Shown piece after piece: positions 31,623 to 44,394 of a stretch of DNA of 64,000 bases (within the stretch, counting starts at the first letter, position 1; every line of letters begins with the position of its first letter). The translations under genes were made by a program, and so were the position numbers. This DNA is from Carnegiea gigantea (taxonomy: Eukaryota > Streptophyta > Magnoliopsida > Caryophyllales > Cactaceae): positions 287,501 through 351,500 of the forward strand of contig JAKOGI010000431.1 in the NCBI GenBank assembly GCA_029747015.1, given 5' to 3'. The notes beneath the pieces were generated by a model. That model was given only the letters and a program-made list of their open reading frames with translations, had not been told where the DNA came from and searched no databases.

Positions 31623-33614
31623 TGTAATGCCCCCAATTCCTAATGCCTGATAGTCTAATCTAATTATTCATAAATTATTCTTATTGATTAGCAGCGGAAG
31701 TCTTTCGATTGAAGGCATTACCGCCGTTCCGTAACGGAACAAAGCTAACTGAAGCCACCTGTATCATTGCGTTGCTCACTTAATTACTCGGCTCACCCTA
31801 TAATTATCATAACATACATTCAACAATTTATATAAGTTGTGATGCAGCCAACTCAAAGTACAATTACAAAATATTAGTAACTGCGACGTCCAAAAGAATA
31901 CACAACCATCATGTTCTTGGGATACTAGCCTATAAATCATTGTGAGCTTTTGGCTAGCGAAACTACAGCAAAAGGGATTGTGGCGCCCCTTTATTTCTTG
32001 CTACCTCCTGGTTTGTCCGTAGGAGGACTGTTCACTGAACCCTTACCTAAAACAAAAAACACAAAACATTCGAAATATGAGCCGAAGCTCAGTACGTGCA
32101 TTCCTATGCAGTAAAATAAGTTTGAGTTAAATTAGTTGGGCGCCAGCATTTCCAAATATTTTGTTTGGCAAATAGGAGAGAGAGAATGTATGAGTAAAAC
32201 TGATTTGCATGTTATTATCTGGAAGTGGACCCCTGTTGACGTCTGCAGCGATCTTAAGATAGGTGTACACCTCCCAGGTCGATCAGAGAGCCTAAGTTGT
32301 AGCCGCGCGGGTAAATTGAAAGGCATAAGCCCTAATGATTGATAATTGATGGGGCCACTTGATTATGTGACAAAACATTGCATAAAATGATTCATTATAT
32401 GATTATCATATTGATTTACATAGTTTGAGAAACATGTAAGTTTTCAAAGAGCACAGGCAATGTACGTACCTGGTCTTCGAAAATCTCTCTCCGTTTTATT
32501 GAAAATTGCTTGCTGGTTGCTTGAAGCGACAGCGGTGGCCTTACTTCTGCTCCAAAGATGTTATTTCCTCGATTAGTGAGAGGTTTGGAAGTTTTATTAG
32601 ATTTCTTGGTTTATTACATGATTTAAATCCTCTTGAATTCTTTTTCTATTATGAATGTAACCACTATTATTAATTCAATTGGATTCCATTTTATTTTGTT
32701 TTTTTGTTCCTCTTCCTCCCACGACTAATGATATTTTAATGCGTATAATAATGACATACCAGTATGATTTATCTTGAGTTCATTATTAGTGACGTCATCG
32801 ATCATTATTATTGTTACCATTGTCATTCTCGTTGTTACTATTATTACTATTATTGTTATTAGAATTGTGATTATTTTTGGTATTATTGGTTATTAACGAT
32901 ATTATTACGGTTATTGTTTTCCTCTTTAACGAATCGTGGATAGCATTTCCTAACCATTGAGATTTGGTTTACGATACGGTTTAAGGCGACTTTATAAACT
33001 TGGGTTCAGGTTTAAATTGAGTGCCAATCATGCAATTATTATTAGGGAAATAACCCACAAAGACATATTACTTTTGCTATTTTAACTTATCCACTACTTA
33101 TTCCTTTCTCTCCCTCCATCTACACTTGATAGCTAATTTATAACATACGTCCTCACCCACCTCATTTACATACATTCCCATCTAGTTAGCATGAACTTCT
33201 TATTTAAACACTAATGAAACTACATAATTGAAAGTAAACATAGTTAAGATAAACATTATCCAAGAACATTAATTATCATATCCTTGACCACACTTACCTT
33301 TCTAACACAATATAACCCATTAACCTCATTCAAATATTAGTTACTACTAATCTAACACAACTAAGGCAACATAAATAGGCTTAACCTCTCATTAAAACCT
33401 CAACCTTAACCTCACTCACCAATTTATGCTAATATACACAACCAAACTTCAATCACTCAATTCTCATTACTTGCATTCAAACATTCCTTATACTTTGCTT
33501 AAACCACCAAATAACCCCAAAATCAACCTTGTATCTTCATTTAAAACACAACCCTTAATTATTTAGTTGTGGTCAAAACATAACTTTTACTTTTATTAAC
33601 CTCATACCTATATA

Positions 33615-33668
<54 letters not shown>

Positions 33669-35003
33669 CTCATTTTAATCATCGATTAGCTCACTTAAAT
33701 ACTAATAATCTACATAATTAACTTGCATATCATTCAAGCCATAAACCCTAATTCCTCAACATTGATGGCCATAGCTCATTCATCCTACATGTTTTCCTTG
33801 TTTTCTAATCTCACTCAAATAGGCCTTAAACTCCATTAACTCAACATAGCAATCTTAACTTCCTCCTAATCACCAACCCATTATTTAAAACATAACAAAT
33901 ATATTCCACATATATAATCCACAAATTACCTTCAATTTTTCATGAAACTAATCTATATATCATCAAATCATCATAATCAAACTAAAATTCGAGCATCACA
34001 TTCAACCCTCACTCATCACTTTCCTCAATTTGCAACTAAATCCGACCATCCAAAATAATTCAAGAAATTTACAAACAAATACCCATTAATGATATTTACT
34101 TGATTTACTATCAAAATTCTAGTATAAAAGATCAAAATTGAATCAAGTGGGAGTTAGGGTTTCACCTCCCAATCACTTGAATGCACTCAAGGAGGGGCGA
34201 AACAGGTGGAAACAGGTGGCACTAGGACGACCAGCAGTCGGGGGAGCGGAGGCGGCAGTTTCCGGCGGTGAAGAACGGCTGGTGGATGGTGGTGGAACAC
34301 GGCAGAGCAGGCAACGAAATAGGGGGGTTGCTCGGTTTCCAGCGAAAGCAAGGGAGGGAGTGTTTGGTTTTATTAAGTTTGTTTGATTTACTTAGTTTAG
34401 TAAGTTTATCTAGTTTAGGGTATTTTTAGTTATTCTTTTCCCTTTTTTTTCCGAAATATGATCCCTTTTTTTTATTTGATGACACATAACCCAATTTCTA
34501 GATTTTTCTTATATTTATCCACTTCCCTTATGTTTTAATTATATACATATATACATTTTTAGATATCATTATATTTATGTATAATTGAAGTAGTAATTTT
34601 AGCTAGAGTTATTACAGTTAAATTTCACATCCTTGAGATATAAATTTGGGAGAACACATTCTCATTTCCTTTTTATTATTATCACTATATTTGTTCATTT
34701 ATTCTTATTTTCATTACCTCACAAATTAGTTCTTTAACGCTTAGGCTCTTTTATTTAATTTATTTCTTTATTTATTTATTTTTATTATTATGCGGGCATT
34801 CAAATATTTATTAGAACTTGAAGGAATTATTTAAGGAACATTATAAGGTTCATTTAGAGGCCACGTCGTTATTTCAACCTGCAATGCACGTTATAAATAC
34901 ATATACATAAAATGATAAATTGAAATACAATGCCCAACTTAATTAATTTGTGATTAGGGTAGTTTAAAGTAATTAACAAGAATTTTAGGTTCGGGCTGTT
35001 ACA
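31623..35003 (-). repeat. 3' LTR of the chromovirus, 3381 bp
   Basis: TGTAATGCCCCCAATTCC to GGGCTGTTACA. Collinear with 40,893-44,394. A (TA)n microsatellite is at 33,608-33,666. Short open frames (32,132-32,342; 34,138-34,386) are shared by both LTRs but have no family signature. Confidence 0.93.
33608..33666. repeat. (TA)n microsatellite in 3' LTR
   Basis: Nearly pure TA dinucleotide run of about 59 bp. The same LTR position in the other copy (42,902-43,053) holds a much longer compound array. Confidence 0.95.
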
Positions 35004-35018
35004 GTCTTTCCCCCTTAA
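35004..35018 (-). other. Polypurine tract of the chromovirus
   Basis: Minus strand TTAAGGGGGAAAGAC directly before the 3' LTR. Confidence 0.85.
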
Positions 35019-36680
35019 AATAAGCTTTGTTCTCGAAACTTGCAGTTTGAAAAAAACATTGACCGTACCTCAAATAGATATGGATACTTGCTTCTCTTGT
35101 CCTTTTCAGTTACCCATGTAGCCTCAGAAGAGTTATGGTTGGCCCACAGAGCCTTAACTAGAGGAATGCTTTTGTTGCGAAGTTGCTTAACCCTATAGTC
35201 TAATATTTTTACGGGACGCTCAACTCTACTGGCTCCGTTATGATAATATGATTTGGATCTGGAACATATTTTTGGAGCTGTGAAATGTGAAAAACATTGT
35301 GCACATGCTCAAGTTCTGTTGGTAGATCCAACCTGTAAGCCACGGGGTTTTGTTCCTCGATAATTTCATAAGGCCCGATACACCTAGGGCTTAGTTTGCC
35401 CTTAAGGTTGAATCTCCTGACTCCTTTAACTGGGGACACCTTTAAAAACACCTTATCTCCCACTTGAAACTCTAATGGTCTTCTCTTTCTGTCTGTATAA
35501 CTTTTCTGTCTGTTTTGAGCTACTTTGATGTGTTCTTAAATTTTCCTTATCATTTCAGTGGTTTCTTGAATCAGCTCAGGCCCTAAAGTTAATGCCTTAT
35601 CAAGCTCATTCCAACACAATGGAGTTCTACATTTTCTCCCATATAGTACTTCAAAAGAGGTCATTTTAATGGTGGATTGATAACTATTATTGTAGGAGAA
35701 CTCCACCAATGGTAGATAGTCTTCCCACTTTCCTTGGAAGTCAAGCACACGTGCCCTAAGCATATCTTCCAGGATTTGATTTACCCTCTCAGTTTGTCCT
35801 TTGGTCTCCAGGTGGTATAAGCTGCTAAAATTTTACTTGGTGCCAAAAGCTTTTTGCAGGGCTTGCCAAAATCGAACCTAAAATCTTTGATCTCGATCAG
35901 ACACTATATCCTTTGGTATGCCGTGCAGTCGAACTATTTCTTTGACATATAGTTGTGCTACTCTCTCTATGCCCTAAGTGTCATGAATCAATATAAAATG
36001 AGCATATTTGGTAAGTCTTCCACGATAACCCAAATAACATTCTTCCTGGAAGCAGAGAGGGGCAATCCCATAATAAAATCCATCGACATTAAATCCCATT
36101 TCCAGGTAGGAATTTCTAATAGTCTCAATTCGCCTACAGGGCGCTGGTGTTCAGCTTTCACCTTTTGATACGTCAAACACTTATCTACATACTCTGCAAT
36201 CTCTCTTTTCATGTTTTCCCACCAGAATAATTATCTCAGATCCCTATACATTTTTGTTCCTCCTGGGTGTACTGAGTATCGAGTGTTATGGGCTTCCTCT
36301 AAAATCTTTCTCTTCAACTCCTCCTTATTGGGCACACACAGTCTGTTCTGAAACCTCAAGGCTCCATCTTCATGTATTACAAAACCAGGCGATCTTCCTT
36401 GTGCAACATTGCATCGAAGCTTTTCAAGCTTTGCATCCTCCTTTTGACTTGCCTTAATTTCTTCTAGCATGGAAGCTTGTAGCTCTAGTGTTGCTATTAA
36501 CCCATCTATGTATCCAGGTAACACAAGTTCGATACCCATGGTTTCGAGGTCCCTCGAAATTTCAGGTTGAGCATTCGTCATTGCATTTAAACCATGTTGG
36601 GTCTTTTTGCTGAGTGCATCTGCGACTACGTTCGCCTTTCCGGGATGATGTTGAATTTGCAAATCATAATCCTTTAGCAA
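35019..36680 (-). pseudogene. Chromovirus integrase with chromodomain-like C-terminus, broken
   Basis: Integrase inserts the cDNA. In element direction: the end of RNase H (HPGKANVVADALS, about 36,640-36,600); the HHCC finger at 36,300-36,150 with H...H intact but the last Cys changed to Tyr (CLTY); a catalytic core opening with WDLMSMDFIMGLP (36,095-36,060); a frame break near 35,985; VEFSYNNSYQSTI..SFEVLYGRKCRTPLCW (35,705-35,620); and a GPYEIIE..NPVAYRLDLP..L..VHNVFHISQL block (35,375-35,265). Downstream to about 35,080, out of frame, LWANH.S.EATW.TE resembles a chromodomain, the targeting module of chromoviruses. Several frameshifts and stops occur. Confidence 0.85.
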
Positions 36681-37106
36681 CTCCAGCCATTGTTGTTGTT
36701 ATAAGTTGATCTCCTTCTGATTAAAGATATACTTTAGACTTTGGTGATCAGTGTAAATCTTGCACGGCACTCCAAACACGCAGTGTCGCCAGATTTTTAA
36801 GGCAAAAACTACCGCAGCTTACTCTAAATCATGAGTGGGGTAGTTCTTCTCATAAGACTTGAGTTGCCTAGAGGTGCAGGCTATTACCTTGTCATCCTGT
36901 ATTAAAACATAGCCTAGCTCGTTCTTAGAAGCATCATTAAAAATAGTGTACTCTTTTCCTTCTTCAGGCAAGGTAAGGATAGGCCCTGTTGTTAAGCGCT
37001 TCTTTAGTTCTTGAAACGCTTCCTCACATTTGTCTGACCACTCGAATTTAGTGGTTTTCTTCAACAGGTTGTTGAGTGGAGATGCAATCTTTGAGAAATC
37101 TTTCAC
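36681..37106 (-). pseudogene. Chromovirus RNase H
   Basis: Minus strand. The connection segment [13 protein letters not shown]...[14 protein letters not shown] (37,100-37,015) is followed by [16 protein letters not shown], where the first catalytic block normally reads Y.DAS. Next come [26 protein letters not shown], a stop at 36,819, and AAVVFALKIWRH and IYTDHQSLKYIF (about 36,810-36,720), then another stop. The catalytic Asp of the TDH block is kept. In life this removes the RNA template during reverse transcription. Confidence 0.85.
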
Positions 37107-38198
37107 GAATCTTCTATAATATCCTGCTAAACCCAGAAAATACTTCTGTCACATTGGTGGGTCTAGGCCATTCAACTATCGCATTTATCTTATGAGGATC
37201 AACTTTGATTCCTTCCTTAGTAACTACATGCCCCAAAAATGTCACTTCAGTTAGCCAAAACTCCCACTTTTTCAGTTTGGCATACAACTGATGTCCCCTC
37301 AAGGTTTGTAACATAGTTCTCAAATGATTCACATGCTCCGCCTTGTCCTTGGAGTATATCAGAATGTTATCTATGAAAACCACCACAAATTTATCTAGAT
37401 AAGGTTTGAAAACTCTATTCATGAGATCCATGAATGCAGTAGGAGCATTGGTTAGCCCAAAAGGCATCACAGTAAACTCATAGCTGCCATATCTAGTCCT
37501 AAAGGCTGTTTTGGGAATATCCTCTAACTTAATTCTAAGCTGGTGATAGCATACCTCAAATCAATCTTTGAAAACACCCCGGCTCCTTGTAACTGATCAA
37601 AGAGATCATCTGTTCGAGGCAAAGAGTACTTATTCTTAATGGTTATCTTACTCAACTCTCGATAATTTATGCACAATCTTAAGGTTCCATCCTTTTTCTT
37701 CACAAACAACACTGGAGGTCCCCATGGTGAAACACTTGGCCTAATAAATCCTTTTTGCAATAACTCGTCCAACTGGGTTTTTAACTCTTTGAGTTCAGTT
37801 GGTGCCATCCTATATGGGGCTTTTGAAATGGGCTGTGCACCAGGAATTAACTCAATCTCAAAGTCAATTTCCCCTTGAAGAGGTAGGCCCGGTAACTCCT
37901 TAGGGAAAACATCAGGAAATTTACAAACTACCGAAATATTTTCTGTTTTTATCTCCTCTTCTTTAACCTCAGTGGCATAACAGAAGTATCCTATGCACCC
38001 CTGTCTTAACATCTTGCTTGCTTTCATGATTGAAATTATAGAAAAGTCCTTCTTAAATCTCTCCCCATGAAAACATACTTCCCGACCTTCTGCGTCCCCT
38101 AACGTGACCTTAAGGTCCTTACAGTCTATGATCGTCCCATAAATAGTCCAGTCCATTCCCAAGATTATATCAAATTTTGATATATCAAATTGAATCAA
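37107..38198 (-). pseudogene. Chromovirus protease end and reverse transcriptase, frameshifted and active-site mutant
   Basis: Opens with the protease tail FDIILGMDW (about 38,165). The palm/fingers follow: [74 protein letters not shown]. One base is missing near 37,537, so frame is lost before the YHQLRI block; it reopens as [19 protein letters not shown] (37,470). The catalytic FIDD motif reads FIDN because GAC/GAT became AAC at 37,366-37,368. A second frame break lies at about 37,114. This RT cannot be functional. Confidence 0.9.
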
Positions 38199-38260
38199 GT
38201 CTCCAGGGAACTCATACTCAGCTATTACAATAGGAACATGCTTGTAAAGGACAAGATATT

Positions 38261-39569
38261 CTATCGCTTGCCCATTGGCAAACTAATTCTATAATTCGCC
38301 CACTCCTCATTTTGTTTCAAGTTCAATTGTAATGCAGCTTGAGTGGATATAAATGAATGAATTGCCCCCGAGTCAAATAAAACACAAAATGGTTTTGAAT
38401 TTAAAAAGAGAGTTCCAATGACAACCGTACCAAAAGCTGTAACTTCCTTTTTGCTTATTATATAGGCTCGTCCTACCGCTGGGGGCTTCGAGGCCAGGTT
38501 CCCTTGACATGAGGGTAGTACAGGCTTTGCAACTCCCTTTTCTATAGCCTTCTGTCTTCTAGGGCAGTTAGCAATTGAATGTTCTGGGCTTTCGCACCCC
38601 ATGCATTTATTAGTACCTACACGGCACTCAGCTGTTGTATGGTTTGCCCGCCCATATTTAGCACAAGGCTCTTTCAGTGCCACTGGATGGCTCTTATTGG
38701 GGACAGCAGTAGGCTTCTTCACTGTAACAGTCTCACTTGATGTACCAGGATCATTCCACTTTCTCTTCTGGTTTCCTAGGTTCACATCCCTTAACTCACC
38801 CTTCACTCTCTCCACCTCAGCAGCTCTTTCATATAGCTCTTAATAGGTTTGGATTGGCTGGCCTGCCAATTGATTTCGGATATAAAAAGCTAAACCTTCC
38901 TCAAACTTTCTCATTTTTAGCCTTTCAGTTGCCACAAAATCTAAAGCGAACCTTGATAACTCCATAAACTTACGGGCATATTGCATTACTGTCATATTGC
39001 ATTACAGTCATATTTCCACTCATCTTTAACACCATGAATTCTTTCTCCTTTTGTCGTTGGACTATGATTGGATAGAACTTAGCCCAAAGTTCCTGAAGAA
39101 ACTTAGCCCAAGTGAGTTCGGGTCCCTGCAACTTATCTTTCACAGTACTCCACCAGATGTCTGCTTCACCAGCCAAATAAAAAGTTCCTATGTTGACCTT
39201 TTTCTCTTCAGGCACTTCAACTACTGTGAATATCTTTTCCATTCTCCTAATCCAATCCTCCAGCTCTATAGGGTTAAGGTTTCCATCATAAACCTTAGGG
39301 TTGCGTCGAGCTACCCTATTAGCTGGTTTATCAGTCTTTGAAAAGTTTTCTGGAGGTACAGGGGGTGTAGGGATGCAGGAGGAATCCTTTTCATCAGCTC
39401 AATTACTAAATTTTTCCAGTAATTCGGATCCTCTACACTACTAGATACTTCCAAGGCCACTGTTGGGTCTCCACTAGGATCCTGCTAGGGGTCCTCATTT
39501 ACTCGGTTACTGGAACCCTGGGGTTTATCTTCCTTGCTATTCGGATTGTTGTTCATAGGCTCTGACATA
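38261..39569 (-). pseudogene. Chromovirus gag with zinc knuckle and protease start
   Basis: Starts near the ATG at about 39,569 (MSEPMNNN). The gag core is in pieces (39,242-38,970 and other frames) containing a TFYL.GEADIWW segment. A short duplication of GCATTACTGTCATATT (38,983-39,015) disturbs the frame. The segment 38,815-38,261 holds a knuckle-like Cys/His array (C..YGRANHTTAEC, then C.GCESPEHSIANCP, about 38,650-38,555) and the retroviral aspartyl-protease site CVLFDSGAIHSFI (about 38,390-38,350), where the usual FDSGA/S-H is kept. Gag builds the particle; protease matures it. Stops and frame breaks are numerous in the N-terminal half. Confidence 0.85.
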
Positions 39570-40005
39570 CTATAATACTAAATCACATAAGCAAAGCTTA
39601 TTATCTCAATTTGCGTAACATTATCATAAAGCAGTAATCACTCATAATCAAACTCAATTTAACTCAAACATTACCTTTATTACATATACATGTACATACA
39701 TATGCATATGGAAAGTTCATACAAAGTCAAAAGAATATTACAGTACTTCACGATAACCTTCCCCGCCTCCTAACTGAGGCTTCTAACCTAGTCGTTTACC
39801 TTAATCACTAACTGAAGTTGTCTTACCAAATCAAATCCACCCCGAACCCAAAAGAAAAGGCGGACACTCTTCACAGCTAGTTAAGTTAGCCTACCCATAT
39901 ACATCATATATATATGCCATGAACAAACGAATATCACACTATACCAGCTGCCCGAAACAAAATAACCAAAACAGGCCTAACCCATAAACAAGGGTAGGGT
40001 CATGC

Positions 40006-40731
40006 CTAATGATCCCGAGAGGGATCGTAATTAGGGTCGGAGGAATCAACATCTTCCTCTCCTGAGTCACTGTCATAATCCTGCATCTTCGAATCCTCGT
40101 CCTCAGGATCACTCTCGTGACCCACTGGCCCCTCCTCTAAGGGCTTATTCTCTCCCACCGCCTCCTCTGGCTCGTCAAGCTCCATCTCACCCTCACCAGA
40201 ACTCACCTCTATGAGCTCTGGAGAGCTTGACACCTCCTCGACTATATGAACCTCATACCTGAGCCGGCCTGCGGAGAAGCAGGTGGCGACTGAACAGGAG
40301 GCTGCGGGGGCGGTGGCCCCTGGGCCGGCGGGGGTAGGGCTGGAACGATAGGTGGATGCATATCAAGGGCAGGAAAAATGCATGGAAGGATATCATAAGA
40401 GATGCCTCTCAACTCAAACTCCTCTCATAGTGATAGTTCTCTAGTAATCACATACCAAGGCCCTAAGATCTGAAATCGCTCCGCATCGGGCCCTGGGTTT
40501 CCTGTAACCATGAAGTTATGGTATCGTAGTCTAAACTCATGCTAAGGGACAGTGAGAGGTAAAGACCACAGCAGTCTGCGCACGGGCCATCACGTCGTGA
40601 AATTCGGACAGAGGGTTCTCCTGCATGTGGGCCACCATGGCCACATGCAAGGTAGAGATATGAGCCGCTACTGAAGTCTGCGGTACCATGTAAATGTTAT
40701 ACTGGTCCGCAGGCACTCCTAGATGAGCCAT
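40006..40731 (-). pseudogene. Extra ORF between primer site and gag of the chromovirus
   Basis: About 240 codons, beginning at an ATG 146 bases after the primer site. Three collinear frame segments follow: an N-terminal domain (40,731-40,537, continuing out of frame through NPGPDAERFQILGPWYVITRELSL to about 40,430), a Pro-rich linker (PPPAQGPPPPQPP, about 40,345-40,290), and a very acidic Ser/Asp/Glu tail ending at 40,006. Two single frame changes and stops separate the segments, but composition and order look like one protein. I do not recognise the family. It is not a standard Ty3 domain, and gag starts separately 437 bases downstream. Confidence 0.55.
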
Positions 40732-40876
40732 CTAAACATGAAAACAGCAGGAAGAGGGTATAAGCCACATTTACACATAAATTCCCCTAAAAAAACTCAA
40801 TTTACTTATATTATTATCACAAACACATACATCCTAGTTTTTGAATGTCCTATGCTCACCGTGATTTGCAAACCTG

Positions 40877-40888
40877 GCTTTGATACCA
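40877..40888 (-). other. Primer-binding site, initiator tRNA-Met type
   Basis: Minus strand TGGTATCAAAGC, 11 of 12 bases of the tRNA-Met site, four bases after the 5' LTR end. Confidence 0.9.
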
Positions 40889-42101
40889 CAACTGTAACGC
40901 CCGTAATTCCTAATACCTGATTAGTCTAACCTAATTATTTATAAATTATTCTTATTGATTAGCAGCAAAAGTCTTTCGATTGGAGGCATTACTGCCGTTC
41001 CATAACGGAACAAGGCTAACTGAAGCCACCTGTATCATTGCGTTGCTCACTTAATTACCCGACTCACCCTATAATTATCATAACATACATTCAACCATTT
41101 ATATAAATTGTGATACAGCTAACTCAAAGTATAATTACAAAATATTAGCAGCTGCGATGTCCAAAAGAATACACAGCCATTAGACACTAGCCTATAAATC
41201 ACTGTGAGCTTTTGGCTAGCGGAACCGCAGCAAAAGGGATTGTGACGCCCCTTCATTTCTTGCTACCTCCTGGTTTGTCCGTATGAGGACTGTTCACTGA
41301 TCCCTTACCTAAAACAGAAAACACGAAAACATTCGAAATATGAGCCGAAGCTCAGCACGTACATTCCTATGTAGTAAAATAAGTTTGAGTTAAATTAGTT
41401 GGGCACCCGCATTTCAAAACATTTTGTTTGGCAAACAAGAGAGAGAGAATGTATGAGTAAAACTGATTTATAGGTTATTATCTAAAAGTGAACCCCTGTT
41501 GACATCTGTAGCGATCTTGAGATAGGTACACACCCCCCAACCCGATCGGAGAGCCTGAATTGCAGCCGCGCGGGTAAACTGAAGTGCATAAATCCTGATG
41601 ATTGATAATTGATGGGGCCATTTGATTATGTGACAAAACATTGCATAAAATGATTCATTATATGATTATCATATTAATTTTGCATAGTTTAAGAAACATG
41701 TGAATTTTCGAAGAGTACAGGCAATGCACGTACCTCGTCTTTGAAAATCTCTCTCTGTTTTATTGAAAATTGCTTGTTGGCAGTTTGAAGCGACAGCGGT
41801 GGCCTTACTTCTGCTCCAAAGATGTTATTTCCTCGATTAGTGAGAGGTTTGAAAGTTTTATTAAAATTCGTGGTTTATTACATGATTTAAATCCTCTTGA
41901 ATTCTTTTTCTATTATGAATGTAGCCATAATTATTAATTTAATTGGATTCCATTTTATTTTATTTTTTTTTCCTCTTCCTCCCACGACTAATGATATTTT
42001 AATGTGTGTAATACTGACATACCAGTATGATTTATCTTGAGTTCATTATTGGTGACATCATCGATCATTATTATTGTTAACCTTGTCATTATCGTTGTTA
42101 C

Positions 42102-42160
<59 letters not shown>

Positions 42161-42161
42161 G
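42102..42161. repeat. (ATT)n microsatellite, about 20 repeats
   Basis: Pure ATT array. The other LTR has only a broken precursor at 32,815-32,866. Confidence 0.95.
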
Positions 42162-42901
42162 AATTGCGATGATTTTTGGTATTATTGGTTATTAATGATA
42201 TTAATACGATTATTGTTTTCCTCTTTAATGAATCTTGGCTAGCATTTCCTAGCCATTCAACTTTGGTTTATGATAGAGTTTAAGGCAACTTTGTAAACTT
42301 AGGTTCAGGTTTAAATCGAGTCCCAATCATGTAATTATTATTAGCGAAATAACCAACAAAGACATATTACATTTGCTATTTCAACTTACCCACTACTTAT
42401 TCCTTTCTCTCCCTCCATCTACACTTGATAGCTAATTTATAACACACGTCCTCACCCACGTCATATACATACATTCCCATCTAGGTAGCATGAACTTCTT
42501 ATTTAAACACTAACGAAACTACATAATTGAAAATAAACATAGTTAAGTTAAACATCATCCAAGAACATTAATCACTATATCCATGACCAGACTTACCTTT
42601 CTAACACATGTATAACGTTAACCTCATTCAAATATTAGTTAATACTAATCTAACACAACTAAGGCAACATCAATAGGCTTAACCTCTCATTAAAACCTCA
42701 ACCATAACCTTACTCACCAATTTATGATAACATACACACCCAAACTTCAATCACTTAATTCTCATTACTTTCATTAAAACATTCCTTATACTTTGCTTAA
42801 ACCACCAAATAAACCCAAAATCAACCTTGTATCTTCATTTAAATCACAACCCTTAATTACTTAGTTGTGGTCAAAACATAACTTTTGCTTTTATTAACCT
42901 C

Positions 42902-42914
42902 ATATATATATATA

Positions 42915-42989
<75 letters not shown>

Positions 42990-43000
42990 GTATATATACA

Positions 43001-43053
<53 letters not shown>
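42902..43053. repeat. Compound (TA)n-(TATG)n-(TA)n-(CA)n microsatellite
   Basis: About 150 bp of TA, then TATG tetranucleotides, then TA/CA, then about 17 CA repeats. Open frames across it are artefacts. Confidence 0.97.
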
Positions 43054-44394
43054 TTCTCATTTTAATCACCGATTAGCTCACTTGAACAGTAATAATCCGT
43101 ATAATTAACTTGAATATCATTCAAGCCATAAACCCTAATTCCTCAACATTCATGGCCATAACTCATTCATCCCACATGTTTTTCTTGTTTTCTAATCTCA
43201 CTCAAATAGGCCTTAAACTCCATTAACTCAACATAACAATCCTAATTTCCCTCCTAATCACCAACTCATTATTTAAAACGTAACAAATATATTCCATATA
43301 TATAATCCACAAATTACCTTCAATTCTTCATGAAACTAATCTATATATCATCAAATCATCATAATCAAACTAAAATTCAAGCAGCACATTCAACCCTCAC
43401 TCATCACTTTCCTCAATTTGCAACTAAATCCAACCATCCAAAATAATTCAAGAACTTTACAAATAAATACCTATTAATGATATTTACACATTATCAAAAT
43501 TCTAATATAAAAGATCAAAATTGGATCAAGTGGGAGTTAGGGTTTCACCTCCCAATTACTTGAATACACTCAAGCAGGGGTGGAAACTGGTGGCACTGGG
43601 ATGACCGACAGTCGGGGGAGCAGAGGTGGCAGTTTCCGGTGGTAAAGAACAGCTGGTGGATGGCGGTGGAACACGGCAGAGCAGGCAATGAAACAGGGGG
43701 GTTGCTCGGTTTCCAGCGAAAGCAAGGGAGGGGGGTGTTTGGTTTTATTAAGTTTGTTTGATTTAATTAGTTTAGTAAGTTTATCTAGTTTTGGGTAGTT
43801 TTAGTTATTCTTTTCCCTTTTTTTTTTCTTTTTTCCCTTTTTTTTTCTTTTTACCCTTTTTTTTATTTGATGACACATAATCGAATTTCTAGATTTTTCT
43901 TATATTTATTCACTTCTCTTGTATTTTAATTATATACATATATGCATTTTTAGATATCATTATATTTATGTATCATTGAAGTAGTAATTTTAGCTAGAGT
44001 TAATACATTTAAATTTCACATACTCGAGATATAAATTTGGGAGAAGACATTCTCATTTTCTTTTTATTATTATTACTATGTTTGTTGATTTATTCTTATT
44101 ATCATTACCTCACAAATTAGTTCTTTAACACTTAGGCTCTTTTATTTAATTTATTTTTTTATTTTTTTATTTTTATTATTATGCAGGCATTCAAATATCT
44201 ATTAGAACTTGAAGGAATTATTTAAGGAACATTACAAGATTCATTTAGAGGCCACGTCATCGTTTCAACCTGTAATGCATGTTATAAATACATTTACATA
44301 AAATAATAAATTGAAATGCGGCGCCCAACTTAATCAATTTGTTATTAGGGTAGTTTGAAATAATTAACAAGAATTTTAGGTTCGGGCCGTCACA

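Larger units (their letters stand above)
31623..44394 (-). mobile_element. Tekay-like chromovirus (Ty3/gypsy), 12.8 kb with 3.4-3.5 kb LTRs
   Basis: LTRs 31,623-35,003 and 40,893-44,394 (TGTAA.GCCC to GGGC.GT.ACA). A perfect target duplication AACAA lies at 31,618-31,622 and 44,395-44,399. In element direction: primer site, an extra Pro-rich/acidic ORF, gag with zinc knuckle, protease, RT, RNase H, integrase and a chromodomain-like tail, then polypurine tract AAGGGGGAAAGAC. Frameshifts, stops and a mutated RT active site make it inactive. Long LTRs and this gag-pol style fit the Tekay/Del lineage. Confidence 0.93.
40893..44394 (-). repeat. 5' LTR of the chromovirus, 3502 bp
   Basis: TGTAACGCCCGTAATTCC to GGGCCGTCACA. 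Collinear with 31,623-35,003, with scattered substitutions. It is longer mainly because of microsatellite growth at 42,102-42,161 and 42,902-43,053 and a T-rich stretch at 43,818-43,865. Confidence 0.93.

Noticed and set aside
34138..34386. 82-residue Gly/Arg-rich frame in the chromovirus LTR
   Set aside because: Lies in a GC-richer LTR patch; the homologous stretch of the other LTR (43,520-43,750) does not keep the same open frame, so not a gene.
42857..43076. Two overlapping open frames on opposite strands
   Set aside because: They translate the TA/TATG/CA microsatellite into Tyr-Ile, Val-Cys and Thr-His runs.
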